NCBI RefSeq assembly: GCF_000247815.1
Contig: NW_004775932.1
Coordinates: 62,001 to 126,000 of the forward strand
Direction: 5' to 3'
DNA length: 64,000 bases
DNA from: Ficedula albicollis
Lineage: Eukaryota > Chordata > Aves > Passeriformes > Muscicapidae
Of this stretch, positions 60,634 to 64,000 are shown piece by piece. The position numbers and the translations under genes are program-made. The notes under the pieces are model-generated. The model did no database searches. It saw nothing but the letters and a program-made list of their open reading frames with translations, and was not told where the DNA came from. The first letter of the stretch is position 1, and each line of letters begins with the position of its first letter.

Positions 60634-61825
60634 CTGTGGGACAGAACGCAGGACAAGAGGATATAGACATGATGCCTGCAGCAGTCACATGAATTAGCAA
60701 AATAAAATAGGTTCAGAGCATGAGGGGGGGAAGGAATCACTCAGCTCCAATCTCCAATCTATGCCAAACTTTGCAAGGAGATCTACAAAATGGGCACAAT
60801 TAAAATGAAAATCACTATAAGTGCTTTGACAAAGACTTCCAGACTGAAAGGTGAATGGCATCATTTGGCAAAAAAACCCAATTATTTTGGCTCTCCCCTG
60901 CCACCCTCACCTTTAATTCCAAAATGAGAAGTGAACTTTACAGAGTTCAAAAGAAGATATTTTAAATATAAAGGGCATTAAAATAACATTATAGATACCT
61001 ATATCCTCAAATACAGAATTTGTCAGCCAAACAGAAACTACAGGTAATACAGGTAATTTCACCTGTGTTTCAAATTGATCCCAAAAGGAATGCAATAGGA
61101 TTCAGCTGCAGATCTTTCCCCTTCTGCACTGCTTTGAAAATCCAAGGTTGTAAACATAGAGAACATTAAAAAAAAGGGCTAATCCTAATGTTGGTATTTC
61201 AAGGCTTTTTTCCTGTGTTGGAGAGAAACAAGTTTTATACTTGACTGAAGGAGGAAAGAAAAAACATGTATCTGTGGTAGGATAAACATACCATATAAAG
61301 GCAATGGACTTAAGTTTCATTACATGCTAGTAATAATAGAGGCATTCTGAACTGTGTCTGTTAGTTCTTGAAAAAAGATTCATACTATTAAATGCTCTCA
61401 ATTTATTCTGTGAAGGTCAAAGATTTACAAGTGTGGGTGTGGTTCAAGGCATCTTCATTTGTGCTCATATCCTGAGACCTTTAAATAATCAACATAAAAC
61501 TCCATTGTGTGCTAATATGCTGATTATCGATAGGAAATAAGCACTATAAAAATGCTTTTTGCTCAGAACATTCATACTATTTTTAAGAGAAGTCTCCGTG
61601 TTGGGTTAATGTGGCCAAAAATCTGTATTCTTTCATCATCTGTTAAAACTGGGTGGGGTAGTGATTCCTTATATTCATGGCATATACCGTCTGCTAATGG
61701 TCCATCTTTAAGACAAGATGGGGCAATCATCTTTATCTTTTCCACAACCCATCTTCCCTCCAGGAAGATATCATCTGCTGCTGGCCCATTAAGTCCCACT
61801 GTATGACTGATAAAATTACATCATC

Positions 61826-63676
<1,851 letters not shown>

Positions 63677-64000
63677 GTATACAGAAGTAATGCTGTTAAC
63701 TTTACCATCATTCTTCATTCATATTCAGATACATGATTGTCTCTGTGACACTGTTCCTTTTAAAAGCTGGGATATTCATTACCAGAATGGTAAATGACCA
63801 CACACAGATTCTACAGGAAACTTCACTGAACCAGGAATGCCTCCAGATTTTCACAAAAGAGAAAAACATCTTCAAATACATACAATCTATATAGTGTTTG
63901 TATAATGTAATGTATGCTGAAGATAGTAATTCAGCTGAAGTTTTACTTTTAAATTAACCAATAAAAATAATAGCCTTCTTGCGACTGTCACTAGGGCAAC

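Overview
The window is vertebrate, almost certainly avian, nuclear DNA. It holds the 3' end of one minus-strand gene, its intronic microRNA, and about 12 kb of downstream intergenic sequence. The gene is ARPP21 (R3H-domain RNA-binding phosphoprotein), recognised from its Pro/Gln-rich C-terminus, which ends in [21 protein letters not shown]1 retroposon 3' ends and LTRs of the kinds common in songbirds point to a bird, probably a passerine. The rest is AT-rich non-coding DNA.

Layout, low to high coordinates. 1-12200 is intergenic DNA 3' of the gene: a CR1 3' end (1-526), a second CR1 (about 1964-2330), a block of LTR-derived sequence (4292-4890 and 8522-9945) and three poly-G tracts. 12200-60633 is ARPP21 read right to left: exon 60370-60633, a 7.9-kb intron, exon 52356-52482, a 770-bp interval carrying the pre-miR-128-2 hairpin (51772-51855, minus strand), a candidate in-frame 75-nt cassette exon (51511-51585), a 37-kb intron, exon 14153-14304, a 1.1-kb intron, and the terminal exon with the stop codon at 12751-12753. 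Every junction has consensus splice dinucleotides and matching phase. The annotated exons encode the last 266 residues, or 291 with the cassette exon. 60634-64000 is the next intron upstream and contains a disrupted LTR. Upstream exons with the R3H and SUZ domains lie beyond the window.

ARPP21 and miR-128 act together in neurons: the protein binds U-rich 3' UTRs and is reported to oppose the microRNA that its own intron hosts. Here the host gene, the hairpin and a possible alternative exon are packed within about 1 kb (51511-52482), which is the most interesting biology in the window.

The second main story is assembly quality. Seven pure poly-G tracts (84 to 3631 bp, about 6.4 kb or 10% of the window) are best read as gaps filled with dark-cycle G calls from two-colour Illumina sequencing. 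One directly abuts an Illumina paired-end adapter (4271-4291). Several gap-like junctions (poly-G, GGGG, or a single N) are flanked by near-identical direct repeats that look like both haplotypes or both contig ends kept in series. Long poly-Gly and poly-Pro reading frames are artefacts of these tracts. I found no undescribed gene system.
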